DNA of 64,000 nucleotides from Aphanomyces cochlioides. Lineage: Eukaryota; Oomycota; Saprolegniomycetes; Saprolegniales; Verrucalvaceae. The notes under the pieces are model-generated. The model did no database searches, had not been told where the DNA came from, and saw only the letters and a list, made by a program, of their open reading frames with translations. Below, one piece after another: positions 1-11,610 of the stretch; positions within the stretch are counted from its first letter, which is position 1, and each line of letters opens with the position of its first letter. Made by a program: the position numbers and the translations under genes. Location: positions 868,001 to 932,000 of the forward strand of contig JAHQRK010000015.1 of the NCBI GenBank assembly GCA_019828595.1. Reading direction: 5' to 3'.

Positions 1-226
1 GTTCCTCTAGGCCGGGGCTGTCATTTTGGCACTTTCACAAAGAAAAGACGTCGATCATCAAAACCCTATAAATATATAGTGTGGGACTCTGTCCCACAAA
101 ATCCGTAAAAAAAATATGTGGTCATGAAAATGTATGAAAACGACTGACAAGTTTTCTTGAAAATCTGGGACAATTTGTCCCACAAATGCTCTAAAACTTG
201 TCGCCCACAAATTGCGGAGAATGTAA
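1..226. other. Non-coding start of window with two short palindromes
   Basis: No gene is visible. Two similar palindromic units of the form TGGGAC-spacer-GTCCCA followed by CAAA occur near 80-103 and 165-190, so this is probably repeat-derived sequence. Nothing else can be supported here. Confidence 0.4.
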
Positions 227-520
227 GGCCGTGTTCGGTTCAGGAATCATGATTCCATCTTATTCTCCCAGGCAAAACCGTGATGGGTCATCTACGGGAT
301 TTACAAGCATTCTTGAGAATCCACATTCACTCTCATAATCTACCTCATTCAAAATGGTTGAGGTAGATTGATAATCCTACCAAAGTGGATTATCCCTGAG
401 TTCCTTGAGGAACGGAAGGAAATTTCGGAAATTTGCATATGGTTTGTGGTCGTTTTCTATTGGATAAAATTGGTTCAGAAACAACTTGAATCATGATTCC
501 AAGCCAAGTCGAACACGGCC
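227..520. mobile_element. MITE of Harbinger/Tourist type, 294 bp
   Basis: The segment begins GGCCGTGTTCGG and ends with its inverted copy CGAACACGGCC. A second inverted match, AATCATGATTCC, lies just inside each end. It is flanked on both sides by the 3-bp direct repeat TAA (224-226 and 521-523). There is no coding capacity. Terminal inverted repeats with a 3-bp TAA/TTA target duplication are typical of PIF-Harbinger MITEs; the family name is inference from that duplication. Confidence 0.7.
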
Positions 521-697
521 TAATATTACCCAGTCGATTATGTTCTGTGATCTCTCAAAGCCAATGACACAGCGGCTGACAAGTTCCAACAGCCAATCAT
601 AATCATGCTAGTATCGGAGACTGTGAGGACCCCAGGTGGAGTCAGCTGCGTACTGATCAGTTTTATCTTCATGCCAAGAACATCGGTGCGTTCGAGC

Positions 698-1156
698 TAG
701 GGATTCCCATGGCTCGGCTCGGTTCGGCTCGGCTCGAAGCCGATTTCCAAATGTGGAACCAAGCCGATCGGTTTTTGAACCTGGTCAAGCCGAACCGAGC
801 CGACCCGAGCCGCGGCTAGCCGATGGACCATGATGATGGTTAACTTCAAGTGCATTTTCTCGAGTGTCAAAGAACCTAACACTGAATTTCGAATGAGTTA
901 AGACCTGCCATTCTTAGCAATTAGTGATGGCGATACTTGAGATGATCGCATCACATGCACTAAACTTTATGGGACAATACATTATTGTAAATCAAATGGC
1001 AGATCCGGGTTATTGTCGGCTCATCGGCTTGGCTCGGTTCGACTCGGCTTAACTCAACTCGGCTTTGGAGCCGATGAGGAAATTTGAAACCAAGCCGAAG
1101 CGGTTCCTCTCGGTTCGGCTCGGCTCCGGCTCCGAACCGAGCCGTGGGGATTTCTA
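698..1156. mobile_element. hAT-like MITE, 459 bp, 8-bp target duplication
   Basis: The ends are inverted copies of each other (TAGGGATTCCCATGGCTCGG against TAGAAATCCCCACGGCTCGG) and the outside is flanked by the 8-bp direct repeat GTTCGAGC (690-697 and 1157-1164). The interior is filled with variants of GGCTCGGTTCGGCTCGG in both orientations, so the single strand could fold heavily. TIRs starting TAGGG and 8-bp duplications point to the hAT superfamily. The insertion sits directly before the ATG (1165) of the Harbinger transposase gene, presumably in its 5' leader. Confidence 0.75.
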
Positions 1157-1515
1157 GTTCGAGCATGATGCAGCACCTCGAGTTGTTTCTCGCTCTCTAC
1201 CATGCCTCGCCATTGTTTCGGAAGACATATCACTTTCTCCCACAACTGTACGAGCTTGTGAAAAGTCGACGATATCTTGTGCAGCGTCGAGCGATATCCA
1301 AAATCGGTCAATGGACAGTCGATCATCTCTCTAGCTTGGACTTTGTGCGTGTGACGTGAGATGTACGAATGTCAATGGACACTTTTAACTATGTTGTTTC
1401 TGTATTGCGTGTCAACAGTGTATTCGAGAATCACTTTGGCCCGAAGCAGTCTCCAATCGAGCTCCAACTCCAGGTTTACTTGCATTACATGGCAACTAGT
1501 GATGTTGGCGGTTTA

Positions 1516-3254
1516 CAGAGGCCTGGTAAATATAAGCGTATAGTGGTACTTGAACTTTGGGACCAATTCTAGTGACCTCTAAGATATTATGTTATAAATT
1601 TTCACAAGAATGGTATTTTGGAGGGAAAGAGATTAGTGGCTGATAGAAGTCTATTCATATTTCGACATGGAGGATGATGAGCTCAAGATCGTGAAGACCC
1701 GGCGACGGTACAGCCTCGAGACTAAACGAAACGTTTTGCGTGCTCTGACAGAGCTCACGCAAAAAAAAGTCTCAGAGCTTAGCGGCATTTCACTTCGCAC
1801 AGTACAAGGTTTCGTACGAGAAAAGAAGACAATACAAGAGTCTCTCTTAGCCAAAAGACGACAACACCTAGGAGCTCCAGGCCGAAAGGAAATCCTTCCT
1901 GGTGGCGATGTAAGTCAATATAATAAACTTCATTTCATTGTTATATTAGGATTTGTTGGACTACATGGTTGCAATGAGGGAAAAGAACTTTCCCTTGACG
2001 ACTTACCATGTACAGTAGTTCAGCAAGTCAAAGCTCATCACCAGGAGTGGGTAAATGAATATTCTGCCTCAAAAGAGGATCCATACAAGTCTCTCTTTAA
2101 TTTATGTAGGGACTTTGTTTACAGGCACGGTTTTTCGCGCCGTAGAGCCTCAACAGCAAAAGCAATGACCACATTGCAGATGCTGGAGGTTCGAACGAAA
2201 TTCCTTGACGAGTTTTGGGACGAACACGACCATTTCGATGCCAGAGACGTCATTAATTGCGACGAAACTGGCATCTATTTCGATACTCCTCCGCGCTACA
2301 TCCTTGCCCAAAGAGGCAGCGATGCCAGCATCACCCACGGGGACAAGTCCTGCCGTCTAACCGCCGTTTTAGCAGCGAAACGTAACGGTAAGTTTTTCCA
2401 ATATTGCTCTTACTAACTCTATTTAGGAGATAAATTACCTATTCTTTTTGTTGTCAAAGGCAAGCCTGGTGGTGTGATTGATGCGAACGAGCTTCGCACG
2501 TACCCTCAAGGCCATTTTTATGCCGTCCAGAAGAATGCGTGGATCGACGGCGAAGGATGGAATTTCTATCTAGACACTATTTTAAGGTAATATATTTTAT
2601 TGATTTCATTAATTAATGTTAGACCTGAAATTGTGAGACCTTCGTTGATCTTGATTGACAACTTCGAGGCTCATCGAACCCCAAAAAACTTTCAGTATAT
2701 TGAAGAGGAATTGAGCTCAACTGTGTGCACTCTTCCCCCCAATACGACGTCTATTCTGCAGCCCTTAGATGTCGGGGTCATGGGTCCTTTTAAGGCCAAA
2801 TTGAGAAATTTGTGGCTACAAGAAACCTATCACCCTTCAAGCGCTGTTGAGAAGCGCATGTTCTGTATCAAACGGGCAATCAAGGCATGGGAGTCAATCT
2901 CCCCTGAAAGGATCAAGAAAGCTTTCGAGAAAGCAATTCCCAAGAAGTCTAGTTGATATATCCACACTAAATATATGTTTTCATATACACACTATATAAT
3001 TATTTTTGTTTGATTTGTCTGTCCTTGAAAGTGAGTCATCTACATCGTCAAATGTAATATCATTTATATTTATTGCTTACTGTTGGTGATTGTCTTTGAA
3101 GATGTATCATGTTACTGTTTTCCTAGTTGTGTAAATATTTAGAATATTTATTGTAAAAGGGTATAAGTTTTAGTGGACACTGCGAACATTGATAGGGGCG
3201 ACTTGTCCAATCAAAATAGTGTACCACTATACGCTTATATTTACCAGGCCTCTG
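1516..3254 (+). mobile_element. pogo-like (Tc1/mariner superfamily) transposon, 1.74 kb
   Basis: The 34-bp terminal inverted repeats start CAGAGGCCTGGTAAATATAA; the left copy is 1516-1549 and the right copy 3221-3254. I see no mismatch between them. The element is flanked by TA on both sides (1514-1515 and 3255-3256), the target duplication of the Tc1/mariner/pogo group. It contains one spliced transposase gene and splits the Harbinger transposase reading frame. The near-perfect repeats suggest a fairly recent insertion. Confidence 0.9.
1667..2956 (+). CDS. pogo/Jerky-type DDE transposase (spliced, possibly frame-damaged)
   Basis: The protein begins with a basic helix-turn-helix region (KTRRRYSLETKRNVLRAL, then VSELSGISLRTVQGFVREKK), as in CENP-B/pogo transposases. 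The catalytic core shows three acidic positions: NCDETGIYFD, LILIDNFEAH and SILQPLDVGVMGPFK. Three short introns with GT-AG ends are visible: 1910-1949, about 2390-2426 (with a clear TACTAAC branch site) and about 2588-2622. After the first intron the frame (DLLDYMVAMREKN...) meets a TAG near 2019, while the downstream frame continues from there, so a 1-nt indel is likely. The last exon ends KKSS at 2956. Role: cut-and-paste transposition by binding the 34-bp ends. Confidence 0.8.
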
Positions 3255-3261
3255 TATATTA

Positions 3262-3420
3262 GGGCCTGGTCTCCACGTTCACATCCACATCTGAGATGAG
3301 GTTAACTGGCGCGTGATTGGTTAAAATACCGGATCCGGATAATATTTCATTCACACTTTGTAGGAGGAGACTCAGAGTCTCCTCCTCTCAGGTGTGGATG
3401 TGAACGTGGAAACCAGGCCC
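3262..3420. mobile_element. Harbinger-type MITE, 159 bp
   Basis: Left end GGGCCTGGTCTCCACGTTCA and right end are inverted copies over about 28 bp with one mismatch. It is flanked by TTA on both sides (3259-3261 and 3421-3423), the usual Harbinger target duplication. It lies 7 bp beyond the pogo element, inside the broken Harbinger transposase gene. It has no coding capacity. Confidence 0.8.
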
Positions 3421-4273
3421 TTACGTCATCGGTCAGCACTTTGGAATAGGAGAGGGCTCTGTACGCAAGTTTGTTATGCGTGTACTAGGTGCTCTACATG
3501 GCCATCTTTTTGAATTTGTGAACTGGCCAAACACAAGAGAACGACGTGGTGTATCATTAAGCATCGAAGCAAAGTGTGGACTTAGGGGAGCTGTTGGTAT
3601 TATTGATGGAGCATGCTTTGAGCTCAAATACAAGCCCCAAGAAGAGCATGAGACGTATTTCAACCGTAAATCACGTTATGCAATTGGTGGCCAAATTATC
3701 TGTGATGACCGACGGCGAATCCGAGCTTGTTTGATTGGTTTCCCGAGTTGTGTTCATGACAGTCGACAACACAAATCAATGGCAATTGCACTTGAGCCAC
3801 CCAGATTCTTCTCGGATGGAGAGTTTCTTCTCGGCGATTCTGCCTATGCACTTAACAAGCACCTTATTCGTCCGTATAAGGCTCCAAAATCAAAGGTCAA
3901 GTAGAACAAGAAATTCAACTATCACTTTCTCAGCAATGAGGATGGCAATTGAGCACTGTATTGGCATGGTGAAATCCCGTTTTACTAGACTGAGGGATGG
4001 ATTTTTCACTATCTTACGCGATGTCGAATGCCATGACACAGTGATTCGTATGATTGTGTCATGTCTGATCCTTCACAAAATTTGTATTACTAAAAACGAC
4101 GATAGAAATGACGAGTATGATGACGAATACGATGAAGAGACTGAACAAGAACGAGCTGAAGCAAGTTTAAACCAAAACGATGGCGGTGATGACATAGATT
4201 GGGCTCCAGCAAATGAGCTATTACTAGAAATTCAGAAGCATTTAGTCTTACGTCATTTTAACTCCATTTAATT

Positions 4274-5020
4274 CTAGTCAGAACCACCAAGTTTTCTTAT
4301 CTTTGCTTCGAGCATTAGCTTGTCGAGTTCATACTTAGCTTGAGCTGTTTGGTATATTAATTCAAACTCGCGTTGACGCTGCTGCATTTCTTCATGTCGG
4401 GTTGCCATTTCAAACTCAATTTTTTCTGCATCAGTTCGAGTCTCCCACGTTCAATCTCAAGACCTTGCTCACCAAGATTCGAGAGGAAGTTTGAAATGCT
4501 TGACTCGCTATTTGACTCTGGCTTCTTCCTTTTGAGTGGATTTTTTTTGAGAGCGACGCCCATTTCAGCTGAATCCAATTCAGCGGAACGTTCACTTTAC
4601 TCTTCATCCAACGCAAGATTATCCCCATACACCATCGTCGTTTCCTTGACACTGGAGATGTCTGTATTGCTCAGCTGTGATGTATCACAGGACGACCAAT
4701 GGGTTGACATGACTAGACACACCGAGTAATTCGTCTAATTCGTAATACCATTTGAATTCCATCGTAATTGTGGCTCGCAGAGTGGGTGGATCTGCACTTC
4801 TCACTCCAAACCCCGATGCACTCATTCTTTATTTAATCTTCGCGTACTTTCGGTCAAGGTGCTCGCATCGATTCTTGATGGACTTCCGGCCTTTCGTGCC
4901 GATTGATGCCGCTGCTGCTTGATAGAAAGGCATCTTTTGCTTCATTTATTCTTCCATCTGCTCTTTCCAGTATGCAATTAACTTGCTGGTTTCTTCATCA
5001 CTCCACTTCTCGAGAACCAT
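4274..5020 (-). pseudogene. Myb/SANT-like partner protein of the Harbinger element, broken
   Basis: On the minus strand, MVLEKWSDEETSKLIAYWKE starts at 5020 and resembles the first helix of a Myb/SANT-like domain. After a frame break the second half, IGTKGRKSIKNRCEHLDRKY, can be read near 4850-4910. The C-terminal end, QREFELIYQTAQAKYELDKL and on to a TAG at 4274-4276, looks like a coiled coil. The pieces are in different frames, so this copy is dead or badly damaged. Harbinger elements commonly carry a transposase plus a Myb-like DNA-binding protein in convergent orientation. Here the two stop codons are only 2 bp apart, which fits one transposon. Confidence 0.65.
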
Positions 5021-5474
5021 GACGCCACTTGCCAAACAAGGATACAAATGAAGTTTGGCATGGCAACACAGCCGCTGAATCCACCCGTCAGCCAGGGATT
5101 TCCAGCCAATTGATTGAAACGATTTATCAACTAACTTCCAATTATGTATCTTCAGCCGCAAAAGGTTTTGTCAACAATTTTTTCATGCTGACAGGAACGA
5201 TGCTGAAGTGGCTTTTGTAAGTCGCAATTGGATTGGTCAATGTATGTCAACCACAGCAGCTGACACGACTGTGAGAACCACTTATAATTTTTCAGTACGA
5301 GGGAATTGGTATAAACAATAGACAGATTTGAAGCATGATGCCGTGCGTTTGCTGTAAATTTTGCCTGGGAAAATTCATATAATTAACGGCAACTGTGAAA
5401 ATTCATGCGGCAAGCCGTGTAATTGCGCGATTTCACGGCAGCCAATTTACTTCATTTGTGAATTTCAGAGCACC

Positions 5475-5750
5475 ATGCAGATCGACTCAGTCAAAGCCAA
5501 CGAGAAGAAATGGTCGTCGTCTCAAGACGACATGCTTTTGCTCACTCAAATCAACAACGAGCGCCCTTTCCTTCAAAGAAAGGACTCACGCAAGGCATGG
5601 GACAAACTTGCAACAACATTGAAGACCATGGACGACTTTACAAGGAAGACAATCGACGGCAAAAAAGCCCAAAATCGTTTTCTGTTGCTTGTTCGTCAAC
5701 ACAAGACAGGCGACGGTATGTCCGCTCGCTTGTTTGGTGTTGGAAAATGA
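5475..5750 (+). pseudogene. Myb/trihelix-like protein fragment, probably transposon-related
   Basis: From the ATG at 5475 the frame reads KKWSSSQDDMLLLTQINNER, then RKAWDKLATTLKTMDDFTRK and GKKAQNRFLLLVRQHK, a pattern of spaced tryptophans and basic helices like a Myb/trihelix DNA-binding domain. It stops at 5750 after about 91 residues. Coding-like sequence seems to continue in another frame afterwards, so this is probably a decayed gene. I do not recognise a specific family. Confidence 0.4.
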
Positions 5751-6601
5751 GTGCAGGTCAAACTTGGTGTTAGGAACGAGCGGACGTTCAATAGCACGGT
5801 CCAGCATAGCGAGCAAGCGCATGCGATGCTTGAACGATGCAGATGGGCGTCGACGTAGAAGATTTGAAGCTCATCCACTGTCAGCATTATCCCAAATGTG
5901 AAATGAGAACACTGCTGACCATGAAAGTCTCCGGATAATATAAGGATAAAACTTATTCGTTCGACATGCCTTACCAATCTGATTTACGGCAAATGCATGG
6001 CAACTGTTTCGAAATCTGTCTTATGACAGGACAGGTATATTAGCTGATTTATGAGAGGAAATCCCACTGGCGACCTATAATATTATGCAACTTTTAATAT
6101 ATGAACTACGGTAAAGAAGGGGATTGTACCGTTTTATTCTTAGCAATATTCCATATTACATTCACACTGTCAGTACAGTTGATGATTTGGGCGATGTCCT
6201 GAGAAGTTCACACTCCACAAAAAGGACAATACAGTCGCCATGTTGATATGATGGCAATGAACAGCCGTGGCTTTCGTGAACTACTGTACATCTACAGTTA
6301 TGGACCCCAGTGAAAGATCGAATGTGCTTTCCAGCCTTACACACTTCTCATGGCAAACATCAATATCTTTGCAAAGGACGAAAATACGAAGAGCAATCCA
6401 AACGCTCAAGTTTCAGTACGTTGTTGTGAAGGTTGAAAGTTATTGTGGCGCAATGTTCTCAATGCGCTTTAATTTGCGGTAGACGGTTTGTATTATCATA
6501 TACATTATAACCAAAATGAACCTAGTTTTCCACCGCAACGACTACATCACTTCTTCCACAACTTTCTCTCGCTCCACCCCCAGGGTCACGAATGTTGTCT
6601 A
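5751..6601. other. Stretch without a supportable gene
   Basis: Only short broken frames are present. It probably contains transposon remnants downstream of the Myb-like fragment and the 3' flank of the P4-ATPase gene. Confidence 0.4.
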
Positions 6602-9600
6602 CTACGAGAGGGACACCTCCTGGGAATAATCAGGCTTGAGAATCCAGCGGCGTCGGCGCACGCATCGCCCCACCATCTTGTTGATCTTGCGCTGCATTGC
6701 CGAAGGCTTCTTCAACCGGGTCGTCGCGATGTCCACCTTTTTGAAATCGCGAAACTTTGTCGCATATTCCCAATGTTTGCCATCCGCAAGACCGACACTT
6801 GAGTCAATCATCCAAATGTCAGGGGATGGCATGCCATGTTGCGCTCCTTCTCTCATGTCACGCGTACCAAAGTGGCAAGGATCAGTTAGTCCAAACGGGG
6901 CGCTCCATCCAACAAAAACTTGGTACCTAAAATATTTGTGACTAGTGAAGAGCGAATCAAGCAACAAAACGTACCGCTGATACTCATACACATGACCCTC
7001 TGCCTTGCGTTTTGCCCAGAACGCTGCTTCCTCTTGAGATGCAGACCTTGGACTCAGTACTCGCACGACAGCTCGCTTGATCGGAGCCAACACAATCGAC
7101 CGAACTGGATTGAAATGGCGATTTTCTGAAGGCTGGATCGAAAAGGCGAAGCCGCGGTGTTTTGGCTGCTGGAGCTCGATCCACGGCGCATCTAGACAAA
7201 CATTTCAGGAACTTGGGGGTACAGCTTAAGCCTACCCGGCAAGGCATGGAGTTCAGATGTGAGATAATGACTGAAGTCGACTCGAAATGGTTTGTAGTTG
7301 TGTCGATGGCGAGGTGGATCCCAATCCGTGTCGGTTGAAAGATGATATTTTTCAGTTTCTTGAAGGATATGGTAATACTCTGGACGCCATTCGCGTTTCC
7401 ACACTTTGAGCACAAAGTCTCGAAAGAGCGACAATACAATGCACAGCAAGAGCAGCATCCAAAACTCAGGCAGCGTGTACTGGTATGGAAACGAATGATC
7501 CCCACTGTCGCTCGTAAAGTGATCGCTGAGCACGATGCCGCTGCCAAACCAAAACGGAAGTGTGGCCCACATAGCGAAGTGCATGCCTAAGATCGGATCG
7601 GTAATTTCAAAAACTTGGAAGTCGAAGACATACCAGCATTCCAGCTCATGGTGTTCAGGACAAGCTTGGCCCAGCCCACGACGATGAGAGATGTGTAGGC
7701 AAGTCCACCGCAGTCGTACATAGAATAGGCATAACCAGACGACGACATTTGTCCCATCAAGAGAGCTGGCACGAGAGCACAGACCATCTAAATATGTAAA
7801 TCCGGAGAGGTTTCGGAGCTTATAACTTACTCCTTCATAGAGAGCTTCAAAGACCCACTGCGACAGAATCGTGACGCTGAGTAGGTACCCGTGAGGGCCA
7901 ATGTGGTATAAGCCAGGATGGTCTTGAGCCATTGTTGCTGATGTTTCCTGCTCCATAATGGCCAAGATCATGATAGGCAAGAACGTCCAGAAGACATTGT
8001 AGCCATTGAGCCAGTTGTAGTTCATATACACAGTGCCTACATCGAGTCGGTGAACACGTATCCATTGATTGACACAAAATACCGCTGCCAGACGCAACCA
8101 ATGACAGAACAAACAGCGTAAACCAGCACAGGATGTTCTTATAGACAACGTACAGAACAAGTCTTGCCATTCTGCGATAGTTCCAATGTCCGTGGACCAA
8201 GAGGAGTCGTTGCAGAAATGCAAATTGCGCGATGGCAAAGTCCGACGCATTCACAGCTTGCATGCCTTCGTGGCCAGAGATACCGACACCGACATGGGCT
8301 TCTTGAATCATGCTCACGTCGTTGGCACCATCCCCAATCGACAGCGTGCGGCAACCTTTGATATTGTTTTTCACAAGTGACACGACCTAGCCATTGGTTT
8401 GAATGGTGTTCGAAGTGAAGAGAATACCTCAGCCTTCTGCTTGGGCGATACACGGCAACAAATCACAGCACAGCACTGCTCAGCGAGCTCGAGGAAAAGG
8501 AATTTAAGAAGAGGGTAGTGGTAGATCATGGTCAACACCACACCATCCACGACGAGTGCTTGCATACGCATATTCACTGGAACTAACGTCTCGCCCTTCC
8601 TTGAGTGGATGCTTGCTAGCGAACTTCGAGTACGATGAGCCTTTTCAAGCATGAGTTGCTTGAGTCGGTTTGGATCGCTTGCACAAGCTTCCATATTCAG
8701 GATAAGTCGATCCATGTCGTTGGTGATGAGTTGACAGGCAAACGCAATGTTAATCGCTGTTTCTTCCTTGTCGCCAGTCAGTACCCAGACTTTGATACCA
8801 GCACTCATCAAGCTTGAAATCGCCTGGGGAACTCCATTTTGAAGTCGATCTTCCACAGCAGTCGCCCCCAACAACTCAAGATCTCGCTCCATCTCGTCTT
8901 CTAGCTGCTCCACAATTGCCAGCTCAGCTTGGTACGTCGCAGACGACTCGTCCAAGTTGGCGAGCACCTGCTTGTACTGAGCCGACCAAGTAAGGTACCA
9001 ATCCTGACCAAGTTCCCTCTGGGCTAGCACCAGCGTTCGAAGCCCTTCCTCAGCGTACATTTCCATGTGTTCGATTGTCTTGGCCTTCAGTTGCTCGTCA
9101 CTATGGCGTGCAAGACGTGGAAATACAATCTACCATCGACAGATTAGAAACGATTGAGTTTGACCGAGATATTACCGAGTCAGCCCCTTTGGTCAAGAGC
9201 AAAATTCGACCATCAGGGTGACGGACAACCACTGACATTCGCTTTCTTGTCGACGTAAACTCAATGAGCTCCAGCATTTGGAATTCCATGTCACCACGGC
9301 CTTCGACAGAGACGACAGCACGACCGTTGGATCTCTCAGTAAACTTGTAGCCAAAGAAGGCAGCACCGGCCACGAGGGCGAGCTCGTCAGGTGAACTTGC
9401 TGAAAAGGTCGTTTCGTTCGTCGTGTCGTCTTTTTCAAGCACGACAGAGTGGCAAATACTCAAATGGGTCAAGAAGGCATGAATTTCAGCCGAGTGCACA
9501 TTCTCTGCTCGTCTCGCCTTCTCAAAATCGCCGTGGGGATCGAGAAACTCGACATGCGGCGGATGACTTTCATCCGATTTAGCCAAATTGTCGGTGACAG

Positions 9601-11255
9601 AACCCACGCGTCCACAGCGCAGGGCCGTTGCGCGTCCAATGTCAGTCGAGCCGCGACCGTAAGTTCGTCCATGAATACACATCTTGCGGAAGTTCATCTC
9701 GTTGGCAGTTAGTGTACCAGTCTTGTCGCTGAATATATGCGTGATCTGGCCAAGCTCGTCGTTCAAGTCAGCATTGCGAACCCAAGCTGGAGTGTCCGTT
9801 GCGGCGTAGTACATACCTAGACATTCTCTAAGCATCGGTACCCTCTAGAGAGATGGCGTACCCAAGTCACGATTCATAAAATACGTCTGATAGCTCTTGA
9901 CGATGGCAATTGAGACGTACAATGTGATGGGCACAAAGGAGGAAATGAGGACCCAATAATACCCAAATGCAATGCACAAGCCCACCATATCACCGCGAAA
10001 GGCATTGAGACCGTCACGAATGCTGGGGACATCGAGTTGCAAGTACAAAGGGGAAGATTTCATCACCCAAGCTTGGTTCCACACGGCGCCCAAGATGCAG
10101 AGAAGAAGCATGATGACCATCAGGATAAAGTTGCCACGATTGATAATTTCAATCGCTTTGCTCAGCTTATTTGGCGTCTTGTGCGATGCTTGCATGATCT
10201 TGGTATCAGAGCCTACAGAGAGACATTTGAAACATGTAAAATACTTTTCAATAGACATACCAGTGTTGAGAACGAGGCCGTAGACGAAAGGCGTGTTTCG
10301 GATCACGCAGCCACGGAGGACAACGTTTTTGAGATCAATTGGAATCATGGAACTGGCGTCCCCTGGCTCGAATCGACCCATGAAATTGTTAACATCATGG
10401 TTTGGGTGTTCGCATGCAACACGACCAGGCAACTTTGCAATCGATGCGGGGTCTTGCAACTGAGCAAATGTACAACCCAAGGCCTGTCGGATCTTGAGAT
10501 TCGTTTCCCCATCCAGTGACTTTGTCTCAATGAAGCACATCCCGACGGGCGACTCTGGATCCGCCTCGTGCACCTAAGATTTCATCTTGACAACCACTTA
10601 ATGACACTATTGGACGTACTGCCAAGAGCAAAATGTCTGCTGGTACGGCTTCATACTTCTTCACTTGGATAACATCTCCCACAACAATGTCTTTCCATGC
10701 TTTGGATCGAAAACATGACGGAGCGAGAGCGTCGTACACCAACGTTTCTCGAGCGTTCATCACAGCATCGGCACGATGTCGGTGGTAATCCTCGACAGCA
10801 GTGAAAATGGCATCGACAAAGAGCACGACACCAAGGACAAGCCTAGAAGAAATCGTGAAGAACTCAAGAGTTTCAAGCAAACTATACCATGAGTATGGTA
10901 AACCAAACGTTGACGTGATAGCAGGAATGACCTGGCCGACACCGACGAGCAAAAAGTAAAAATTCGATACCTACAGTGACAGCTCCATCAGACGAGTGTT
11001 GTCTTTCAGAGCCCTTACCTGCGTAAATCGCTCGTAGCAAAACGCGGGCACAAAGGTCCACAGATTATATTTCGCAGTGATGACTTGGTTTCCCACAAAA
11101 CCCTTGTTCTTCGCGGGCTGGTTGAGATATACCAGCCGCAATGACGACGCAGCCAACTCGAGCGATGACGCATGGCGATCCACAAGACCACCAGGGGACT
11201 TGGTCGGCGATGGCTTCGACGGTGGTGACTCCACTGTCGCTGCAACCATTGCCAT
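6602..11255 (-). CDS. P4-type phospholipid-flipping ATPase with C-terminal DysF domain
   Basis: A multi-exon gene on the minus strand; the likely start is [10 protein letters not shown] at 11255. Family marks in order: NLKIRQALG and a cytosolic actuator region (about 10500), the phosphorylation site [17 protein letters not shown] (about 9740), [36 protein letters not shown] (about 8750) and [20 protein letters not shown] (about 8320), followed by several membrane segments. Flippases of this class move aminophospholipids to the cytosolic leaflet. About ten introns of 40-55 nt interrupt it. A 44-nt intron near 7197-7240 (GTAGGC to TAG) joins the last membrane part to a tail reading [12 protein letters not shown], then VYEYQR, then (after a 48-nt intron read in frame) [25 protein letters not shown] and [11 protein letters not shown]. 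That pattern matches the N- and C-terminal DysF repeats of dysferlin/peroxins. The stop codon is at 6602-6604. The fusion is inferred from splicing signals. Confidence 0.8.
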
Positions 11256-11610
11256 TGAGGAACTATGAACTCGAGGAATGGTTTTCAAAGATGAAGTGGG
11301 GCAGTTTCAAAACCGTTCTTGTTACAAAGGCTCAAATCGGATACCCAAAATATACAAGCACCCCCCCCGACGACGACAGCCTCATGACAATCAGAAGGAC
11401 CGACAAGCAATACGATTTACTTCATTCATAGCTATCGATGATCGATGGGCAAGGTGGACGTCCCTACTTGCCTCATAAGCTGGTCATTTCGACGTCATAG
11501 GCCGCAACTGTCGAGAATTTGAAACTGCCACAATGCTATACAACGCTCGCTTCTGTCAAACACTGATGGAGGACACGTGAGGCGTAAACAAGTCGATTAT
11601 TTGGAAGACT
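11256..11610. other. Intergenic gap between two minus-strand genes
   Basis: This is the probable promoter of the P4-ATPase gene and the 3' flank of the upstream membrane-protein gene. There is a run of ten C at about 11355-11364. No RNA gene or repeat is recognised. Confidence 0.4.

Larger units (their letters stand above)
1165..4271 (+). pseudogene. PIF-Harbinger DDE transposase, interrupted and frame-broken
   Basis: The reading starts MMQHLELFLALYH at 1165, meets a TGA at 1357-1359, and continues in the same frame with a region typical of Harbinger N-termini (MSMDTFNYVVSVL, 1369 onward). It breaks off at a pogo element (1516-3254) and a MITE (3262-3420) and resumes at 3424 with VIGQHFGIGEGSVRK. 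Removing both insertions with one copy of each target duplication leaves the frame open across the joint. The DDE_4-type nuclease follows: GIIDGACF, YFNRKSRYAIGGQIICD, a CVHDSR stretch and LLGDSAYALN. A further frame break occurs near 3900, after which MAIEHCIGMVKSRFTRL and the C-terminus run to 4271. The end is acidic. This copy cannot encode a working protein as it stands, but the interruptions look recent. Confidence 0.85.
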
